Source: Novipirellula artificiosorum
Lineage (GTDB): Bacteria > Planctomycetota > Planctomycetia > Pirellulales > Pirellulaceae
Reading direction: 5' to 3'
DNA length: 64,000 nt
Assembly: GCF_007860135.1 (NCBI RefSeq)
Contig: NZ_SJPV01000004.1
Coordinates: forward strand, 496,001 to 560,000
Numbering within the stretch: position 1 is the stretch's first letter; every line of letters begins with the position of its first letter. A program made the position numbers and the translations under genes. Shown here in pieces: positions 1 to 9,218 of this stretch. Under the pieces are notes generated by a model. That model saw only the letters and a list, made by a program, of their open reading frames with translations. It ran no database searches and was not told the origin of the DNA.

Positions 1-2385
1 CCGTTTTCCGACTACTGCCTGCGATTGCAGCAGGAGGTTCAGGGGAAGAAACACGGATTCCTCGCCGGAAACGTTACGTACTATGTCGGCGGGTTTCATG
101 CGAGTTGGGAGCTGAAAGAACACGAAACGCTTGGCTTGACTCATCTGTTCCATCATGACTTGCGCAGCCGCGGCGTCGGATTGGTCCGCAGCCACGGCAA
201 AGGGCATGACGACACGGGTCTCGGCAACGACTTCTCGGGCTGGGAGTTCTACAAGGATACGCGGGTGCTCTATGGCAGCGTCTTGATCGGCGAAAAGATT
301 CATCGCCATCCCATTCCGACGAAGATGTTCTGGCGGCCTGATCGGATGATCTGTGAATACGAAGTTGACGGCGTCCAAGTGCGAGAGGAGAAATTCATCG
401 CTGATAACGATGCTGCCTGCACGTTGATTACCGCATCGCAACCCGTCACACTGCGGTTCAACGGTCAGAGTTTTTTTGGCCGGAATAGTCTCACGAGCAC
501 AGCGACGATCCAATACGACTCGGACCACAACGCCATCCACATCGTCGAAGGCGGCACGACGAAGTGCCAACCAGAAAACGATCGATCCGAGCACACCGGC
601 CCGATCATGTATGAGGGAATGAGCACGGTTCTCACTGCTTCACGCGATTTCGCCAGTAACCATCGGTTCAGCAAGGGCGAGTACCGTGAGTGGCATTATG
701 AGTTCGATGTGCCCTGCGATTCGACGGGCGTCGTACTCGTCTGGGCAATGCATGATGACGGGCAACAGGCAATCCAGAACGCGATGGCTGTGCTGGGTAG
801 CGAAAGTCGTCAAGTCTTTCGACCATCTTCGGAAACCGAAACCGAAACCGGTAGCGGAAGTCGTCAAAACTTTCGGCACTCCCCAACCGAAACTCTTGAC
901 GAGTATCGCTACAAGCACGCATCTAGAATGATGCTCGCGAAGACGCGCGAGATGAATCGACAGCTCAACGAAGATATCCCGTGGTTCCGTTGTTCGGATC
1001 GAAAGTTTGAAGACATCTACTACTACCTGTGGTCGCTGTACCTGATGTATTACATTGACGTGCAGCGGGGCTGGGAGATGGAGCCGCATACGCAGACGGC
1101 CGTCAATAATTTCCTCGGCATGCACCGTTACGACGCAACATTTCAGATAAGAGTAGGAGCGTGGACCGGCAACAAGGCACATTATGCTTATGGCAACGTG
1201 CTGACATGGAAGCATCTCTTCAAGGCCGGGCACTATCGCAAGTCACCCGAAGGCGTGATTTCGCTCGCCGACAACAAAGGGACGACGTGGCATTCGGGTG
1301 TGTACGGCAATGAGCTATCAGAGCATGTCCTCGGTGCTTGGCAGATCTACCAGCACACAGGCGACGTCGAGTTTCTTCGTGAGTGTTACGAGGACTACTT
1401 CCGCGAGGTCTTCCGCCACGCCATCGCCCCCTTCTTCTCAAATCACTTTGACGTGGCCGAATCGCTGACGAAGATGGCCCGTCTGACCGGCCACGACGAG
1501 GATGTCGACCACTGGCAGCGACTGCTTCCACGTAGCGACGAACAAATTAGAACTTGGTTCCATCAGCGGTGGCAGGCGAACGGACACGAAGATTTCTTCG
1601 GCGGTAGCAACGACGGCATGTTGATGACGACCGGATTTTGGCACATGCGTTCAAAGCATTTTCCGCGAAAAAACGCTTTGGAAATGACCCCGTCCTGGGC
1701 GCTGAACAGAGACAAGGGGTTTTATGGCGACGGTGACTTGTTCCCACTCGCCATGTCCCGTCAGTCCATGAAAACCTTTGCGTCGGATGTCGACCACGCA
1801 TTCGGCTACACACCGGACACCGCGTACTTCACGCTCGACGGCATGTTTCGCCAGCGACTGGGCGATCCGGCCTGGCGGCTGACGCTGAATCATCTGCAAA
1901 ACTACAACTTTCATTCCGACTGGAACATTCCGGTCGCGCCAGAAGCCTACACTCGCAGCGGCAAATTGTTCGGCGACCAGTATTCAAACTTTAACGCCGG
2001 TAAACTGCTGTTGTACCTGGAAGGTCTTGCGGGTCTTGAGTACTCAATTCCCAACAACACACTCACCGTGCATGACACGATGCCCATCAACTGGGAATGG
2101 ATGGAAGTCCGCCTGCCGATTCGGATGCCTGGCGAAGAAAAAACCCATTGGCCGACGATTCGGTACGAACGGTCGCAGAGTGGAGACGACATCGCCAAGT
2201 CGATTCGCGTCACTGACTGTCCACTAAGGATTACGATTGCACCCTGGTCGGAAACGAAACGCGTCATTGCCTCCGAGTCCCAGCCAGACAGTAGCCGAAT
2301 GTCGACGGCTTCCCAATATCCGTCCTATGGTTTCGATGAACGGGACTCAGCAGCGCACGTCAAACTGCGACTGGTGGATAAATAG
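1..2385 (+). CDS. Six-hairpin glycosidase-like protein, 5' end outside window
   Basis: The frame is open from the first base, so the true start lies upstream; the first usable start inside is a TTG at 25. About 795 residues are visible. The C-terminal half looks like the MGH1-like/six-hairpin glycoside hydrolase fold (amylo-alpha-1,6-glucosidase and GH63 relatives): aromatic-rich stretches such as WNIPVAPEAY and DQYSNFNAGK, followed by a beta-rich end. The N-terminal part resembles the beta-sandwich that precedes such catalytic barrels. Likely role: hydrolysis of an alpha-linked oligosaccharide; the substrate cannot be read. Residues around 265-292 are an in-frame repeat insertion, listed separately. 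The next gene starts 17 bases downstream on the same strand, so the two may be co-transcribed. The fold call is by impression, not by catalytic residues. Confidence 0.6.
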   Translation, partial: PFSDYCLRLQQEVQGKKHGFLAGNVTYYVGGFHASWELKEHETLGLTHLFHHDLRSRGVGLVRSHGKGHDDTGLGNDFSGWEFYKDTRVLYGSVLIGEKIHRHPIPTKMFWRPDRMICEYEVDGVQVREEKFIADNDAACTLITASQPVTLRFNGQSFFGRNSLTSTATIQYDSDHNAIHIVEGGTTKCQPENDRSEHTGPIMYEGMSTVLTASRDFASNHRFSKGEYREWHYEFDVPCDSTGVVLVWAMHDDGQQAIQNAMAVLGSESRQVFRPSSETETETGSGSRQNFRHSPTETLDEYRYKHASRMMLAKTREMNRQLNEDIPWFRCSDRKFEDIYYYLWSLYLMYYIDVQRGWEMEPHTQTAVNNFLGMHRYDATFQIRVGAWTGNKAHYAYGNVLTWKHLFKAGHYRKSPEGVISLADNKGTTWHSGVYGNELSEHVLGAWQIYQHTGDVEFLRECYEDYFREVFRHAIAPFFSNHFDVAESLTKMARLTGHDEDVDHWQRLLPRSDEQIRTWFHQRWQANGHEDFFGGSNDGMLMTTGFWHMRSKHFPRKNALEMTPSWALNRDKGFYGDGDLFPLAMSRQSMKTFASDVDHAFGYTPDTAYFTLDGMFRQRLGDPAWRLTLNHLQNYNFHSDWNIPVAPEAYTRSGKLFGDQYSNFNAGKLLLYLEGLAGLEYSIPNNTLTVHDTMPINWEWMEVRLPIRMPGEEKTHWPTIRYERSQSGDDIAKSIRVTDCPLRITIAPWSETKRVIASESQPDSSRMSTASQYPSYGFDERDSAAHVKLRLVDK
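796..876 (+). repeat. Intragenic pair of 27-bp repeats
   Basis: Two near-identical 27-base units (796-822 and 850-876) share the core GTAGCGAAAGTCGTCAA or GTAGCGGAAGTCGTCAA followed by CTTTCG. They are spaced exactly 54 bases apart, so the reading frame is kept. A run of (CCGAAA)n lies between them. The encoded segment is polar (SESRQVFRP and GSRQNFRHS with ETETET between), unlike the enzyme around it, which points to a small inserted repeat element. Confidence 0.75.
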
Positions 2386-2402
2386 AGAGGATTTGCAGAG
2401 CA

Positions 2403-4619
2403 ATGAAGTTTCAACACCGATATGGCAGGAAGATGGCGGCAGGAAAGTACTCTGCTCCGATCTTCCTGCCCCCATTTTCCGGTCAATGTCTTGCCGTACT
2501 TACGATCTTCCTGGCCACTGCGGTTTCTCTTGCAGGCGAACCAGCTCGCTGGTCGCTGAGCTACGACGCCGGCTACCGGGATGAAAACGGTGCCTATGCG
2601 GGCGGCAGCGAGATCATGCACATCGTGTCGCATCGTGGGAAACTGTACGCGGCCAACGGGTATTGGATGGATGCCCATTGGGTCATCCCTCCAGACCCCG
2701 AAGAGCAATCGGCCCAGGTGCTTCGTCTCGATTCGTCCGGCGGGACCTGGCAAGTCGATCTGGAGATGGGCAAGTCGAACGGTTACGACCTGCGCTACAT
2801 GAAGGGCAACATCCTCAAGTCGGTGACGTTCACTTATGGCGCAGACGGCAAGCGGTTGCCTGAGCCCGTCAACCTGCTGGTCATGGCGGCGGGCGCGACC
2901 TTTGAACGTGGCGGTGCGGTTTCCGCCTGGGTGCGCGATGATGAGAAGGGAGAGTGGAATCACACCATCGTGCGTCATGGAGCGAATGCAGGCGGCATCC
3001 GTTGGGTTCCGCGCGACATGGAAGTCTATCGGGACAAGGTGACAGGTGTGGAGCGGCTTATTCTATTGTTGGGCAATCCGGGTGTGGTTTCTGGGGTCTA
3101 CGCCCCTGAGGCGCCAGGCAAGATTCGCTGGGAAACGATTCTGGAGTATCCGTTTTCGGAAGTTGGCAGCGTCAAGACACGTCCGCTTGGCATCGTTCAA
3201 GCCAATGGCTCGCTGTTGTTCTCCGTAGACGATGCCATCTTTCGCCGCAACGACGGTCCGCGTCCCAGCTACACCGAACTATTGCGTTTGGCTGACGACG
3301 TCGATACCGATGTCGGCGGCATTCGCGGACTGACAACCATCAAGAATCCCAACGGCCCCGGCGAGTCGGTTCTGTTTCTTTGGGCTCCGGGCGGACGCTC
3401 GACCAGCCAGGTGAAACGGCTCGATCCCGACGGCAAGGGCGGGTACACCACGCACGACGAAGCCAGCATGATGGACCTGATGAGGAAGCACCTGGATGCC
3501 GAAGTGACCTACACGTTGGGCGCGCACAACATGATGTATCCAGTTCGCCACCCGAAGACGGGAGAACTGGTACACCTGCTTGGTTTTCAAGGGAATCTCG
3601 CCGGCAAAAATCATCTGCTTTGGCCCGGCAGCCGGTTATATGGCGGCGCGCTCTACGCGATCCGCAAAGCCGACCAGAGCTACACGGTGCATGAAGTCAA
3701 CAACGCCTATGCGCCTGGAAAGCTCGCGCTGGTATCCCCGCGAGCGTTTTGCCTTTCCCCGTTTGGAGACGATCAACTGTTCGTTGGAGGACACGACGCC
3801 AGCAACCGGATTTCCGACGACATGGCCTGGATTTGCAAAGCGCCGTTGGATGTCGCCCTGGGTTTGCGCGCGGGACTCGATGCGACCGAAAAGCGGCGTG
3901 AGTCCGTTCCGGATGAACGCCTGACGAAAGGTCCGGTTTACGAACTACGGATTTACGAAGCCAACGAACGCCGGCTTGCACATCTCATCACTCGCTTTCG
4001 TGAATATACCGATCGCATCTTTGCCAGACACAACATGAAAGCACTGGGCTATTGGGTGCCCACGGACGGCACGCCCCGACAGAAACGGCGTATCGTTTAT
4101 GTGCTGAAGCACCCCTCACGGTATGAAGCCTACGCGAACTGGATTCACTTCACGAACGACCGCGAGTGGCAAAAAGTGTTGGACATGCCCGAGTTTAGTG
4201 GCCTCCTGGCGGAGAAGCCGACCAGCATTTTCATGACCGAGACCGACTATTCGGCAAAGGTTGCCAATGCGATCCAGCAGGCCGGCGGTGTGTATGAATT
4301 GCGGACGTACACGTGCAACGAAGGCAAACTGGGCGCGCTCAATGATCGCTTTCGCGACCACACCACCACGCTGTTTGGCAAACACGGGATGAAGAACATC
4401 GGCTATTGGACGCCGTTCGATCTGCCCGAGAGCCAAAACACATTGATCTACCTGATTCACCATGAAAGCCGCGAACAAGCGGACGCCAACTGGAAGTCGT
4501 TTCTCAGCGATCCCGCATGGCAAAGTGTGGCCAGGGAGTCTCAAAAAGACGGCAAGTTTCTGGCCAAGCCGCCAGATCGCATCTTCTTAAAACCACTGGA
4601 CTTTTCGCCACTCAAGTAG
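2403..4619 (+). CDS. Exported protein with two C-terminal NIPSNAP domains
   Basis: 738 residues. The first 45 contain a hydrophobic stretch (CLAVLTIFLATAVSLAG) that fits a signal peptide, so the protein probably leaves the cytoplasm. ATG 2403 is used; ATG 2433 would give a more usual signal-peptide length. Residues about 45-495 are a beta-rich region with repeated G/W/D motifs, possibly a propeller-like fold. From about 515 come two NIPSNAP domains in tandem, each opening with YELRxY and containing the HxMKxxGYW motif (ARHNMKALGYW and GKHGMKNIGYW). NIPSNAP domains are small ferredoxin-like folds whose bacterial function is unknown. It follows the glycosidase-like gene closely, so a sugar-related job is possible but unproven. 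Confidence 0.8.
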   Translation: MKFQHRYGRKMAAGKYSAPIFLPPFSGQCLAVLTIFLATAVSLAGEPARWSLSYDAGYRDENGAYAGGSEIMHIVSHRGKLYAANGYWMDAHWVIPPDPEEQSAQVLRLDSSGGTWQVDLEMGKSNGYDLRYMKGNILKSVTFTYGADGKRLPEPVNLLVMAAGATFERGGAVSAWVRDDEKGEWNHTIVRHGANAGGIRWVPRDMEVYRDKVTGVERLILLLGNPGVVSGVYAPEAPGKIRWETILEYPFSEVGSVKTRPLGIVQANGSLLFSVDDAIFRRNDGPRPSYTELLRLADDVDTDVGGIRGLTTIKNPNGPGESVLFLWAPGGRSTSQVKRLDPDGKGGYTTHDEASMMDLMRKHLDAEVTYTLGAHNMMYPVRHPKTGELVHLLGFQGNLAGKNHLLWPGSRLYGGALYAIRKADQSYTVHEVNNAYAPGKLALVSPRAFCLSPFGDDQLFVGGHDASNRISDDMAWICKAPLDVALGLRAGLDATEKRRESVPDERLTKGPVYELRIYEANERRLAHLITRFREYTDRIFARHNMKALGYWVPTDGTPRQKRRIVYVLKHPSRYEAYANWIHFTNDREWQKVLDMPEFSGLLAEKPTSIFMTETDYSAKVANAIQQAGGVYELRTYTCNEGKLGALNDRFRDHTTTLFGKHGMKNIGYWTPFDLPESQNTLIYLIHHESREQADANWKSFLSDPAWQSVARESQKDGKFLAKPPDRIFLKPLDFSPLK

Positions 4620-4781
4620 AGGAAGGAAGCATCGTTTACGAGGAGATGGACATCGACCCTCAGGCAGAGCTTTACGATAGGGAAAACCGGCCGTTTCTGC
4701 TTTGCAGCGGCCAACCCTTGCCGCTGTTATCATGGCTCCTTTGAACCAGAAATCCATCGAGAACAAACAACGCAATTACCC

Positions 4782-4871
4782 TTGAAGCGACGAACATTTC
4801 TACGAGGCGCCGGTGTGGCCCTGGCGCTGCCTCGCCATCCCGTTTGTTGTCTGGTGAACGACCGCCCTTGA
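4782..4871 (+). pseudogene. Tat-leader remnant (DUF1552-like protein)
   Basis: A 30-codon open stretch reads KRRTFLRGAGVALALP and then runs into unrelated sequence and a stop. RRTFLRGAG is the twin-arginine leader typical of planctomycete exported proteins of the DUF1552 family. Nothing of the mature protein remains, so this is the 5' stump of a deleted gene. The AraC-like remnant begins immediately after it. Confidence 0.55.
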
Positions 4872-5260
4872 GTCCCATATACATAGCTCCCATCGGGATT
4901 GTCCGTCGCTGTAGTTCTGATGGTCTAGCGGTTGAGCACTCCGCAGTCGCCGCGGGCCTACGGTGTATTCACGACCACGCGCATGAGCCGATACGGATGG
5001 TCGATGTGACGGCGCATGTTGACATCTCGCGGAGCGGGTCGTAAAAAGCCTTTCGCGAGCACTTTGTCCGCACTCCCATGGCAGAGCTGCGGCGCGTGCG
5101 TTTGCAACACGCCATGTCACTGCTGCGGGAAACCGATTGCACCGGATAACGTCACGGAGATCGCTGAGCAAACCGGGTTTCAAACCGCACACAGCCTGTG
5201 CCGCAGTTTCAGACAGCACTTTGGAATCACTCCTGGAAGCTACCGAATTTCGACGTCTGG
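4855..5260 (+). pseudogene. Frameshifted AraC/XylR-type regulator remnant
   Basis: Pieces in at least two frames add up to the C-terminal half of an AraC-family activator: [37 protein letters not shown], then [19 protein letters not shown], then NVTEIAEQTGFQTAHSLCRSF and QHFGITPGSYR. The last part is the second helix-turn-helix with its usual AraC signature. The IAPIGIV linker resembles planctomycete XylR-like regulators. A stop lies at 5040 and another frameshift near 5148. There is no sensor domain. Clearly non-functional. Confidence 0.8.
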
Positions 5261-5651
5261 CGGGACTCTTCCTGATCATCGCCCCTGAAACCGATGCATA
5301 TGTTTCGCAGACATCGTGTTACGATACGAAGCACAAAGAGAGGCTTCACGAAGACCGTTGCTTCCGCTGTACTCTTTTCAATCTGCGAACTCATGCTGCC
5401 ACGCTAGTTCGTTTAGGGTTCTTCACTGGCCACCAACGCTTTTTCCGAAAAAAACGTACGTTTTTTACAGGCTTTCGGTGACAGAGAGAGTCACCTGGTG
5501 ATATCGATGGGTTGCCGAAGGGGCTGCGTGACAGCCAAAAATTGGCAGATCAGGTCGAGACTATCGCGCTCTCGCAATCTTGGCACCCTCTAAGTTCATT
5601 CGCCGATTGCTTCGGCTCCTGCGGACCGGACGCGAAAAACGCCGCTCGGGG
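5261..5651. other. Spacer with two perfect palindromes, no gene
   Basis: No convincing coding sequence. Two symmetrical sites stand out: an 18-base perfect palindrome A6-CGTACG-T6 at 5449-5466, and an inverted repeat GGTGAC-N7-GTCACC at 5477-5495. They are only 10 bases apart and lie between the decayed regulator and the first element gene, so they may mark or flank the element's left side. A weak leader-like reading around 5345-5400 is interrupted by stops. Confidence 0.4.
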
Positions 5652-5879
5652 TTAACAGCTTTTGCCGTTCAGTTGAACGGCGCCGACACGTTCAGCGACG
5701 TCCGGTGGAATCGAAAGCATCAGCGACCGACCGTTTTCCCAGTCGACATCGACTTGCGTCCAGCCATTTTGCAGGTGCAGGCCCGTGACAGTTCCGGTGG
5801 TGCCAGTCGGAATTGGATCGGGATCGTCAGTCATCGAAGTCAGACGGATGCGATCGCCTGGTTTGAGCTGTGTCATCAT
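5652..5879 (-). CDS. DUF4314 family small protein
   Basis: About 75 residues from ATG 5879 (a second ATG follows directly). The motifs KPGDRIRLTSM, DPDPIPTGTTGTV and VDWENGRSL match the DUF4314 family, small beta-barrel-like proteins common in phages, plasmids and integrative elements of many phyla. Function is unknown. A longer reading upstream exists, but its sequence is low quality and not family-like, so the internal ATG was chosen. It is the last gene of the element. Confidence 0.8.
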   Translation of the reverse strand: MMTQLKPGDRIRLTSMTDDPDPIPTGTTGTVTGLHLQNGWTQVDVDWENGRSLMLSIPPDVAERVGAVQLNGKSC

Positions 5880-6052
5880 GTTGAGTTTTCCACTACGAAA
5901 TTGATCCGTTCGAAAAAAGCCGTGGCCCGTTGTCGGGCAGCGTGACGCGTTTGGTGGGGTGTGGCAGGATTGAGCCGCACTGACGGCAAAACGCCCGGAC
6001 GCTACCAACGTCGGGCGTGCTGAAGCCGGCAATTGGGATGGGCTTGGCGGGT

Positions 6053-6307
6053 TTACACCACCGCGCCAAGGACACTTTTTTTTAGTTGGTCGAGCATCTC
6101 GCAAAAGATGTAATGTTCTTCCAAGAGCGGGCCAGCCGGACCGCCGTGGTCGACGTCGGCCTTTTCAAGGGCGTCGACCAAGGGGCGAAGCTCCTCGGCG
6201 ATCTTGTAGTACGACCGCCGAATCTCTTGGTAGGCCTCCGGGTCGAGTGTTAGCATAGCGGTGCGAAGTTCGCTGGCGCGGGTCTTTTGGGTCTCGGTCA
6301 TGGCCAT
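6053..6307 (-). CDS. Small helical element protein
   Basis: 84 residues beginning MAMTETQKTRASELR, with CGGAGA about 7 bases ahead of ATG 6307 as ribosome site. The protein is mostly amphipathic helix (YQEIRRSYYKIAEELRPLVDALEKA) and ends in LLEEHYIFCEMLDQLKKSVLG. No family recognised. It lies in the leftward element operon, and its size and charge fit a DNA- or protein-binding accessory factor, but nothing in the sequence proves that. Confidence 0.6.
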   Translation of the reverse strand: MAMTETQKTRASELRTAMLTLDPEAYQEIRRSYYKIAEELRPLVDALEKADVDHGGPAGPLLEEHYIFCEMLDQLKKSVLGAVV

Positions 6308-6502
6308 GGTTGGGTCTCCGGTGGAAAGGGTATTGTTTGCGTTCGCTGCGATACGATGAACACATGAGGCCATCAATTCGCCGGCGCATCAACCAAGTCC
6401 GAGAATCAATTCCTGAACTTTTTGCATGTTTTGCGACATCTCCAACTTGGCCGATAGACGCCGCGTGTTGCGGCGCCGCAACGGTATTCAGAAAGCGCAT
6501 GG

Positions 6503-6778
6503 CTAGCAGCTGCGGGCGGTCTCCCAAGCTCGTTTGCTGCCGTAGCAAATCTGGCCTCCTTCGACGATGTAAACCATCGCGTCGTCGGCCACGTCTTGGT
6601 CGTCGAAGTACTCGCTGGGGTCGTCCTCGCTCGCTTCGTTCATTTCCGCACCGCTGGTCACGCCGGCAATCCGGTTTTCAAAAGGCCAGTTTTCTTGCGT
6701 CATCAAACGCACTTCACAGTCTTCGCCATGTTCGTCTTGGTACTCTGCGAGCAGTTCGATCAATTCGCCAATCTTCAT
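6503..6778 (-). CDS. Acidic phage/plasmid-type protein
   Basis: 91 residues. It opens MKIGELIELLAEY and contains EVRLMTQENWPFE, AGVTSG and VYIVEGGQICYGSK. This arrangement (a short helix, then a beta sheet ending VYIVEG..YGSKxAWE) is a recurring small protein of phages and integrative elements, of unknown function. Very acidic in the middle (SEDDPSEYFDDQDVADD). Same strand and order as the other element genes. Confidence 0.7.
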   Translation of the reverse strand: MKIGELIELLAEYQDEHGEDCEVRLMTQENWPFENRIAGVTSGAEMNEASEDDPSEYFDDQDVADDAMVYIVEGGQICYGSKRAWETARSC

Positions 6779-6819
6779 GACTTTATCTTCGTATTTGAAA
6801 AAGGGAAATGGAGTTACTG

Positions 6820-6981
6820 TTAATCGGTGGTGATGAGCGTGTCGGGTGACGCGACCTCAATCCTCGTTCCGTCGACCATTGGGATGTAATAACCGCCGAA
6901 GGTGGGGCGAAGGCTGTCGAACACTTCGACGCCGCCGATTCGGTCGCCAGGTTTGATCTCGTGGGCTTTGCGTTGTGTCAT
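6820..6981 (-). CDS. 53-residue protein with KPGDRI motif
   Basis: Short reading from ATG 6981: MTQRKAHEIKPGDRIGGVEV and then a beta-rich end IPMVDGTRIEVASPDTLI. The KPGDRI start recalls the DUF4314 protein at the left end of the element, so the two may be distant relatives. No good ribosome site is visible. About 260 bases separate it from the upstream HTH gene; I see no gene in that stretch. Confidence 0.45.
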   Translation of the reverse strand: MTQRKAHEIKPGDRIGGVEVFDSLRPTFGGYYIPMVDGTRIEVASPDTLITTD

Positions 6982-7242
6982 GTTTGGGGATCCGTTTGAG
7001 GTGGTGCAAAACGGTTTGGGACGACATATATTGAGCATGAATCGGAGGACGCAGCAAGTCGATTCCTCCTGCCAAATACAACCTTTTTGCATTTTTGTTT
7101 CGCTGCCCGACCTGGCCGACAATTGGCGTGTGTCGCGTCCGTTGGAATTGGTCGGCACGGCGTCCGAACAAGCAAACGCCGCGGCGTGTGGCGAACGTGG
7201 CGGCGTTGGAGGGAATTGGTTCGGCACAGTTAGATTTCGGAA

Positions 7243-7671
7243 TCAGATCAAATCGGTCGGCGGCGATGCTTGTGACCGATGCAGAAGATCCACCCACATC
7301 TTTCTCTGGTCGCCCCAGTCGTGTGTCTTAGCGATCGGCCGCACTTCGCGTTCAAGGATCGCATCGCGGCCCTGGATCGTTCGTGGTAAGTCGAGAATCT
7401 GTTCTTGAATGTCTGGGGCTAGATTGTCGAGCCACATAATTTGCGACATTCGCGTGGTTGAGATTTGGCCGTAGTGCGCAAGCTCGGATTGGTTGAGGAT
7501 CACCCCGTCGCGAACCAAGTCATAGCAACGATGGGCCAGCGCCAACAATCGAGTGATTCGTGGGATGCGGCCTTCTGGCACGGACGGTTCCTTGCCATCT
7601 TCAAGACTCTTGCTGCCGTTGCGACGTATCTTGACATGGAAGGAACGGTTGATGGTTAGCTTTTTGTTCAT
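7243..7671 (-). CDS. Helix-turn-helix partner of the serine recombinase
   Basis: 142 residues. The middle (VPEGRIPRITRLLALAHR, then LNQSELAHYGQISTTRMSQIM) contains a clear helix-turn-helix with alignment-grade features: an ARLTG-like turn and the SQIMWLDNLAPDIQEQIL recognition/dimer part. Proteins of this shape are often encoded just after a large serine recombinase in integrative elements. A role as directionality or regulatory factor is inference. The start codon overlaps the recombinase stop by four bases (ATGA), so the two are translationally coupled. Confidence 0.75.
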   Translation of the reverse strand: MNKKLTINRSFHVKIRRNGSKSLEDGKEPSVPEGRIPRITRLLALAHRCYDLVRDGVILNQSELAHYGQISTTRMSQIMWLDNLAPDIQEQILDLPRTIQGRDAILEREVRPIAKTHDWGDQRKMWVDLLHRSQASPPTDLI

Positions 7672-9218
7672 GCCAATGCCTCCACGGTGCCGGCCGTCAG
7701 GCTCTGCATGCCTGTGTCGTGGAATGTGATCGCGACGTTGCCAGCGACGCCGTCAAAGTCCACTCGGTCAACCAACAGCGATGTTAGGCGAACCTGCTCG
7801 CGGGGTTGGATGGTGTCCCAGAGCTCTTCAAAGCCGGCCAACAGCTGCCGCACGTCCGCGTTGTCGATGGATTGATTCTGCAGCGATTGACGTTCCGACT
7901 CGATCGCATTCAAGCGGTCACTGGCCACGTCGATTCGCGATTGCAGTTCGGGCAGTCCCGCAACGCGTCTGTTATTGGTCGCGTTGGCGGCAATCGCCCG
8001 CAGCTTTTCATGGTCATTGCGAAGCTGTCGCTCCAACCCTTTACGTTCGGACTCGAGAGCTTCCTGTTGCTGCTTGGACCGGGATTCGATTTGACCGATC
8101 GTTTGATCGAGCAGTTCTTCATCGGTGCCGATCGATTGAATCTGTTGTACGACGAACCGTTCAATCTCACCGGCGGGCACCGATGGAGCCGGGCATTCTG
8201 CCCAGCCTTTTTGCATCGCGGTGCCGCAAACATAGTAGCGATATCGTTTGCTGCCTTTGCAACTGTAAGAGTGTGTCATCGGGCGACCGCAAGATTGGCA
8301 CCAGATCAAACCCTTCAGCAACGCGTTGTGCTTGTTCCGAACCCCTGTGCCGCCGGATTGCCCGTTCGCCTTAAGTTGATTTTGCACACGGCGAAACAGG
8401 TCCAGCGGCACAATGCCGTCGTGCTCGCCTTCGTGCGTTTCGTCCTTGTATCGAGTTTTTCCGATGTAGGTGACGTTGGTCAGCATCTTGTAGAGTGAGT
8501 TTCTCGTGAACGCTCGACCGCCACGTTGATCGCCTTTCTTGGTGACCCATTGTTTGGACGTCCATCCGCGTTGCTTCAGTTCTTTAACGACCGGCAATAG
8601 TGAGCGATGTTCGACATACAAGGCATAGATTTGGCGAACGCGGTCCGCTTCGACCTCGTCGACCACCAACTTCGTGTTCTCGACCGTGTATCCCAATAAT
8701 GGCATTCCGCCGGACCATTTGCCACGCCGGCGCGAGGCGGCCACTTTGTCGCGGATCCGCTCGCTAATCATCTCTCGTTCGAACTGGGCGAACGAGAGGA
8801 GGACGTTCAGGACGAGCCGGCCCATCGAGGTCGATGTGTTGAACTGCTGCGTCACGCTGACAAACGAAACACTATGTGAGTCGAACGTCTCGATGATGCG
8901 GGTGAAATCGAGCAGTGATCGGCTGAGACGATCGACTTTGTAGACGATCACGCAGTCGATATTGTCTGCTTCGATGTCGGCCAGCAATTCTCTCAGCGCT
9001 GGCCGTTCCATGTTGCTGCCGGTGAAGCCGCCATCGTTGTAGGACTGGGCGACGACTTCCCAGCCTTCGTGCTTTTGAGAGGCCACGTACGCTTCCGCGG
9101 CGTCACGCTGGGCGTCCAGTGAACTGTAATCCTGTTCGAGCCCCTCTTCGGTACTCTTGCGGGTATAGATCGCACAGCGGACGAGCTTTTCAGGTTTGGA
9201 TTGTTGGGACTTCCTCAT
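7668..9218 (-). CDS. Serine site-specific recombinase
   Basis: 516 residues. The resolvase domain comes first (about 12-160): AIYTRKST gives the catalytic serine at residue 22, and VYKVDRLSRSL and FAQFEREMISERIRDK are the usual conserved arginine-rich blocks. A recombinase domain follows (GYTVENTKLVVDEVEA, then NSLYKMLTNVTYIGK). Next is a zinc ribbon with two cysteine pairs (CQSCGRPM and a later Cys pair), then a coiled coil (about 375-460). This is the large serine recombinase type that carries out integration and excision between attP and attB. It overlaps both neighbours by four bases: DUF2924 upstream and the HTH gene downstream. Confidence 0.95.
   Translation of the reverse strand: MRKSQQSKPEKLVRCAIYTRKSTEEGLEQDYSSLDAQRDAAEAYVASQKHEGWEVVAQSYNDGGFTGSNMERPALRELLADIEADNIDCVIVYKVDRLSRSLLDFTRIIETFDSHSVSFVSVTQQFNTSTSMGRLVLNVLLSFAQFEREMISERIRDKVAASRRRGKWSGGMPLLGYTVENTKLVVDEVEADRVRQIYALYVEHRSLLPVVKELKQRGWTSKQWVTKKGDQRGGRAFTRNSLYKMLTNVTYIGKTRYKDETHEGEHDGIVPLDLFRRVQNQLKANGQSGGTGVRNKHNALLKGLIWCQSCGRPMTHSYSCKGSKRYRYYVCGTAMQKGWAECPAPSVPAGEIERFVVQQIQSIGTDEELLDQTIGQIESRSKQQQEALESERKGLERQLRNDHEKLRAIAANATNNRRVAGLPELQSRIDVASDRLNAIESERQSLQNQSIDNADVRQLLAGFEELWDTIQPREQVRLTSLLVDRVDFDGVAGNVAITFHDTGMQSLTAGTVEALA

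Noticed and set aside
640-1233. Leftward reading of 197 codons inside the glycosidase-like gene
   Set aside because: Fully within a convincing gene on the other strand, with unrelated amino-acid composition and no ribosome site; a shadow.
4915-4955. tRNA-like stretch (GATGGTCTAGCGGTTGAGC)
   Set aside because: It resembles a D-arm by chance, but no acceptor stem or T-arm pairs with it; the bases belong to the AraC-like remnant.
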